Position numbers and translations under genes: made by a program | In this document: in pieces, positions 5,606 to 7,818 of the stretch | Numbering within the stretch: position 1 is the first letter of the stretch | Layout: every line of letters begins with the position of its first letter | Notes under the pieces: model-generated | What the model saw: only the letters and a program-made list of their open reading frames with translations | Database searches by the model: none | Told to the model about the DNA's origin: nothing | NCBI GenBank assembly: GCA_028803175.1 | Contig: JARBCG010000011.1 | Span: forward strand, 1-7,818 | From: Wolbachia sp. | GTDB taxonomy: Bacteria; Pseudomonadota; Alphaproteobacteria; Rickettsiales; Anaplasmataceae | Length of the DNA stretch: 7,818 nucleotides | Direction of reading: 5' to 3'

Positions 5606-6469
5606 ATGAGAAAGATTTCTGTAAATATTATAGGATGTGGCAAGGTTGGAAAGACAATTGGTTATCTTTTAGCAAAAAAATCAGGCTGTAGCATTAAGGG
5701 AGTTTTAAATAGGAGTTTTGCTTCTTCTCAGAGTGCAGTAGGGTTTATGGAAGATGGTTACGCTTGCAAAGACTACAAAGAGTTAACAACTTCTAATTTG
5801 TGGCTAATATCAACACAAGATGCATCAATATCCAGTATTTGCCAGGAGTTGTTAAGTCATAAAAAACTTTTAAAAGGAGACGTTATAATTCATTTTAGTG
5901 GTACGTTAAACTCAAAGGTTTTGTATTCTGCAAAAAAAGATGGATGTTTGATTGGATCATTACATCCTATAAGATCTTTTGCAGACCCAAAGGTAAGCAT
6001 TAAAACATTTGAAGGAACGTACTGCGCTTATGAAGGCGATAAGCAAGCTTTTTCACTAATAAAATGTCTTTTTGAAAGAATCGGAGCCAAAATTTTCAGA
6101 ATTAACCAAAAAGCAAAGAGTTTATATCATATTGGAAGTGTTTTTGCTTCAAATTACTTAATTGCTTTATTAAAAATATCATACGATTTTTATTATAAAG
6201 CTGGTGTAAAAGAAAGCAGTATTCTTGATATTATTTATAACCTCTCTTCAGGTACTTTGGAAAACATACGTAGAAATCGGTCTCTTGAAAAGTCTATTAC
6301 TGGCCCAATACAGAGAGGAGATATAGAAGTGATAAAAAGCCATATAAGTTCTCTAGAGTCAATGCCATTGTTGTTGAGCCTATATAAAACTCTAGGTAAT
6401 ACAATTTTAGAGTTGTTATACCAATCCGATAAAGACTCCTACCAGACTATATTGAGAGAATTACTTTAG
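5606..6469 (+). CDS. panG: DUF2520-type ketopantoate reductase PanG
   Basis: Rossmann-fold protein of 287 residues with a C-terminal DUF2520-like helical domain. The NAD(P)-binding glycine motif is GCGKVG (10-15). Further family marks are LISTQDASI (67-75), IHFSGTL (95-101) and SLHPIRSF (118-125), typical of DUF2520 proteins. It is not a standard PanE/ApbA, which lacks the HPxxxF block. A family member of this type in Francisella, PanG, replaces PanE as ketopantoate reductase. The position between panD and panC, with no panE in the window, supports the same NADPH-dependent step, ketopantoate to pantoate. AGGAG lies 7 nt before ATG 5606; a TTG one codon earlier is a less likely start. The family is seen in the sequence; the function is inferred from context and the Francisella precedent. 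Confidence 0.85.
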   Translation: MRKISVNIIGCGKVGKTIGYLLAKKSGCSIKGVLNRSFASSQSAVGFMEDGYACKDYKELTTSNLWLISTQDASISSICQELLSHKKLLKGDVIIHFSGTLNSKVLYSAKKDGCLIGSLHPIRSFADPKVSIKTFEGTYCAYEGDKQAFSLIKCLFERIGAKIFRINQKAKSLYHIGSVFASNYLIALLKISYDFYYKAGVKESSILDIIYNLSSGTLENIRRNRSLEKSITGPIQRGDIEVIKSHISSLESMPLLLSLYKTLGNTILELLYQSDKDSYQTILRELL

Positions 6470-6501
6470 TGAAGAAGGCTGTTAAGAACTCAATGAAAAA
6501 G

Positions 6502-6530
6502 TTGAAGTGTGTGTAAAAAAATAGTATACT
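6502..6530 (+). promoter_or_regulatory. Candidate panC promoter
   Basis: TTGAAG (6502-6507), an exact 17-bp spacer and TATACT (6525-6530, 5 of 6) lie in the 90-bp gap before panC. Transcription would begin near 6537, about 23 nt before the GTG start. The -10 is identical to that proposed for the dehydrogenase. Confidence 0.45.
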
Positions 6531-6559
6531 ACGCTATGTGTTAAAATTATTATTAAAGA

Positions 6560-7327
6560 GTGTCAAAAGTTTTTGAATCTATAAAGGAGTGGAGCGTTTT
6601 TAGAAAGGGTTCTTTATCTAGTGTAAAGTCTATAGGCTTTACTCCAACCATGGGTTGTTTACATGAGGGGCACTGTAGTTTAATTAAAAAGTCAATTTCA
6701 GAAAATGATTTCTCCGTCCTCAGTATCTTTGTTAATGAAACGCAGTTTACTGACAAGTCTAGCTATAAAAACTATCCAAGGGCAATTCAGGAGGACTTAG
6801 AAATAGCTAGGCGTGAAAAAGTAGATTCTGTGATTTTCCCAGCAAGTAATGAGATGTATCCGGATAGTTTTCATTATAAAGTTGTTGAAGACAATATTAG
6901 TTTATTTAGAGAAGGAATATATCGCCCTGGTCATTTTACCGGAATGTTAACTGTAGTTCTAAAACTTCTAAATATTGTAAGGCCGCATAGAGCATATTTT
7001 GGTGAAAAAGATTATCAACAGTACGAGTTAATCAAAGGAATGAAGGAGGCTTTTTTCATTGATACGGAAATTATACTCTGTTCTATAATCAGGAATAAAA
7101 ATGGGATTGCACTAAGTTCTAGAAACAGAAACCTTAGCAGAGAGCAAATGGAATTGGCCGAACACTTTCCATTATTACTTTCATCTAAGCAGCTTTCACC
7201 TGAACAAATAACAGTAAAACTGAAAAAATTAGGCTTTAAAGTCAATTATATCGAAGAAGTAAATGGAAGAAGATACGGTTCAGTTCAAATAGGTGAAACT
7301 ACATTAATAGACAATTTTTTAGTTTAA
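6560..7327 (+). CDS. panC: Pantothenate synthetase PanC
   Basis: ATP-dependent ligase joining pantoate and beta-alanine into pantothenate, the last step of the pathway. Nucleotidyltransferase-fold marks are all present: PTMGCLHEGH (29-38, HIGH-type motif), IFVNETQF (56-63), PGHFTGM (123-129), FGEKDYQQ (147-154) and LSSRN (185-189, the KMSKS-like loop). At 255 residues it is close to short bacterial versions such as that of Francisella. The start must be GTG 6560: a TAA lies two codons before it, and the first ATG downstream is inside the PTMG motif. The Shine-Dalgarno-like AAAGAG overlaps the start itself, so translation may be weak or depend on an unusual leader. It has its own candidate promoter. 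Confidence 0.95.
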   Translation: MSKVFESIKEWSVFRKGSLSSVKSIGFTPTMGCLHEGHCSLIKKSISENDFSVLSIFVNETQFTDKSSYKNYPRAIQEDLEIARREKVDSVIFPASNEMYPDSFHYKVVEDNISLFREGIYRPGHFTGMLTVVLKLLNIVRPHRAYFGEKDYQQYELIKGMKEAFFIDTEIILCSIIRNKNGIALSSRNRNLSREQMELAEHFPLLLSSKQLSPEQITVKLKKLGFKVNYIEEVNGRRYGSVQIGETTLIDNFLV

Positions 7328-7660
7328 ATACCTGTACACGCATATTTTCTGGTTTTTCTACTGTCCTCTAATCCGTGGCTTGCAACAAAAACCCAGGATA
7401 ATCAGTATCGATTTAATTGATGTAAATTACATAATAATAAGCATTGTTGTTTTAGTTTTTTTACGAGCAAAAAAGACCCTGTATTATGATAAGCCAAATA
7501 TATGTAGTTGCCTTATAACTTTCACTATTATGCTTACTTAGATATATTTAAGTATCCAAAGCATTCATCTAATGCAACGAAATTTTTCAGTAAAAAGAAT
7601 TGATGAAGCAGTGTAAATTAAAAATGCTTTGTCTACTGCTTTACTTTTAAATTTCTATTT
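7328..7660. other. Stretch with no supportable gene after panC
   Basis: No reading frame here looks coding. Visible structure is limited to a 5-bp hairpin GCATT/AATGC (7561-7575), a small palindrome TGTAAATTACA near 7420-7430, and a longer inverted repeat described separately. No clear hairpin plus T-run closes the pan transcript. A minus-strand reading near 7330-7400 has a slightly protein-like look but matches nothing I know. Confidence 0.5.
7606..7641 (+). terminator. Weak hairpin, possible terminator
   Basis: AAGCAGT (7606-7612) pairs with ACTGCTT (7635-7641) across a 22-nt loop, followed by TACTTTTAAATTT. The loop is long and the T-run broken, so this is only a weak end signal for rightward transcription. 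Confidence 0.2.
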
Positions 7661-7662
7661 TA

Positions 7663-7707
7663 TTAACTAATTTCATTAAAATTTGCTATAAATTTATTCT
7701 CCGTTCT
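7663..7707 (-). pseudogene. Possible continuation of the IS3-type OrfA
   Basis: Immediately outside the IS200-type left end, the minus strand reads RTENKFIANFNEIS from 7707 to a stop at 7665-7663. Placed after the EAI that ends the fragment at 416-493, it gives an OrfA-like run (VALEAI, then RTENK, then xIAxxxxEI), as expected if the IS200-type element had inserted into this gene. The match is short, so the call is tentative. Confidence 0.3.
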
Positions 7708-7708
7708 C

Positions 7709-7734
7709 AGGTGGGTGGGTTAACACCCTAACCT
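7709..7734 (+). mobile_element. Left-end hairpin of the IS200-type element
   Basis: AGGT GGGT (7709-7716) pairs with ACCC (7725-7728) and ACCT (7731-7734). The loop is 8 nt (7717-7724) and a 2-nt TA bulge lies on the 3' arm. A subterminal imperfect hairpin with a bulge is what TnpA recognises in this family. It lies 44 bp before the tnpA start. The element should run from about here across the window ends to about 436, some 545 bp. Confidence 0.65.
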
Positions 7735-7752
7735 TAAGGCGGACACTTTAGT

Positions 7753-7777
7753 ATAATATACTTTAGTGTGGTTTAGT
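7753..7777 (+). promoter_or_regulatory. Leader of tnpA with -10-like TATAAT and TTTAGT repeats
   Basis: Perfect -10-like TATAAT (starting near 7752) lies about 20 nt before the tnpA ATG, but I see no matching -35. TTTAGT occurs three times between 7747 and 7777. There is no evident ribosome site, consistent with the weak expression usual for this IS family. Confidence 0.25.
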
Positions 7778-7818
7778 ATGGATTACAAACATAGCTCTCA
7801 CAGTACGTTTAATTTAAA
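7778..7818 (+). pseudogene. tnpA: IS200/IS605-type TnpA, first 13 codons
   Basis: ATG 7778 opens MDYKHSSHSTFNL and then the window stops. The pattern YKxxSHSxxxLKxHLVFCTKYR is the standard TnpA N-terminus. The second half of that pattern is exactly what lies at the start of the window (codon 9-11 onward), in the same frame when the shared 10 bases are overlapped. This piece is undamaged, but the gene it belongs to is frameshifted further on. Confidence 0.8.
7809..7818 (+). repeat. Terminal redundancy with window start
   Basis: TTAATTTAAA at 7809-7818 is identical to positions 1-10. Overlapping them closes the tnpA frame (…STFNL, K, YHLVF…). This indicates a circular sequence opened inside tnpA, or two ends lying in copies of the same IS. 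Confidence 0.7.

Noticed and set aside
6553..6756. 67-codon minus-strand ORF
   Set aside because: Antisense of the start of panC, whose PTMG…HEGH motif is certain.
7015..7245. 76-codon minus-strand ORF
   Set aside because: Antisense of the panC C-terminal half; no independent support.
7328..7700. tRNA, small RNA or CRISPR array
   Set aside because: No cloverleaf, no regularly spaced repeats and no conserved RNA core could be recognised by eye.

Overview
The window is AT-rich and looks like DNA from an obligate intracellular alphaproteobacterium. Wolbachia is the best guess. The basis is a PyrF of the Wolbachia/Rickettsiales type, an IS200/IS605-type TnpA relic, a relic of an HK97-type phage major capsid gene like those in Wolbachia prophages, and many decayed genes around a few intact ones. 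The organism call rests on remembered protein similarity, not on a search.

Layout. Positions 1-436 carry the 3' part of a dead IS200-type transposase gene. Positions 416-545 carry a remnant of an IS3-type OrfA on the minus strand, and 540-864 a broken N-terminal piece of a phage capsid gene. A small unrecognised ORF (851-1084, minus) follows, with a good promoter upstream of it. pyrF (1210-1893, minus) is intact. Next is a broken gene for a membrane/coiled-coil protein (2012-2972, minus). From about 3170 everything reads on the plus strand: a Leu/Val/Phe-type amino-acid dehydrogenase (3224-4234), panB (4349-5137), panD (5193-5552), a DUF2520-type ketopantoate reductase panG (5606-6469) and panC (6560-7327). 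After about 330 bases without a gene, the window ends with the left-end hairpin and first 13 codons of an IS200-type tnpA.

How the genes work together. The plus-strand cluster encodes a complete route to pantothenate (vitamin B5) from two amino acids. Leucine/valine dehydrogenase can deaminate valine to 2-ketoisovalerate. PanB hydroxymethylates that to ketopantoate and PanG reduces it to pantoate. PanD makes beta-alanine from aspartate, and PanC joins pantoate and beta-alanine. The dehydrogenase beside the pan genes would let a symbiont without branched-chain amino-acid synthesis feed PanB from host valine. That link is an inference from gene order and known chemistry.

Topology. The last 10 bases repeat the first 10. 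Joining the ends there makes tnpA read in frame across the junction, through the family motif HLVFCTKYR. The molecule or assembly path is therefore probably circular (about 7808 bp), or it is a segment bounded by direct IS copies. No replication or partition gene is visible.
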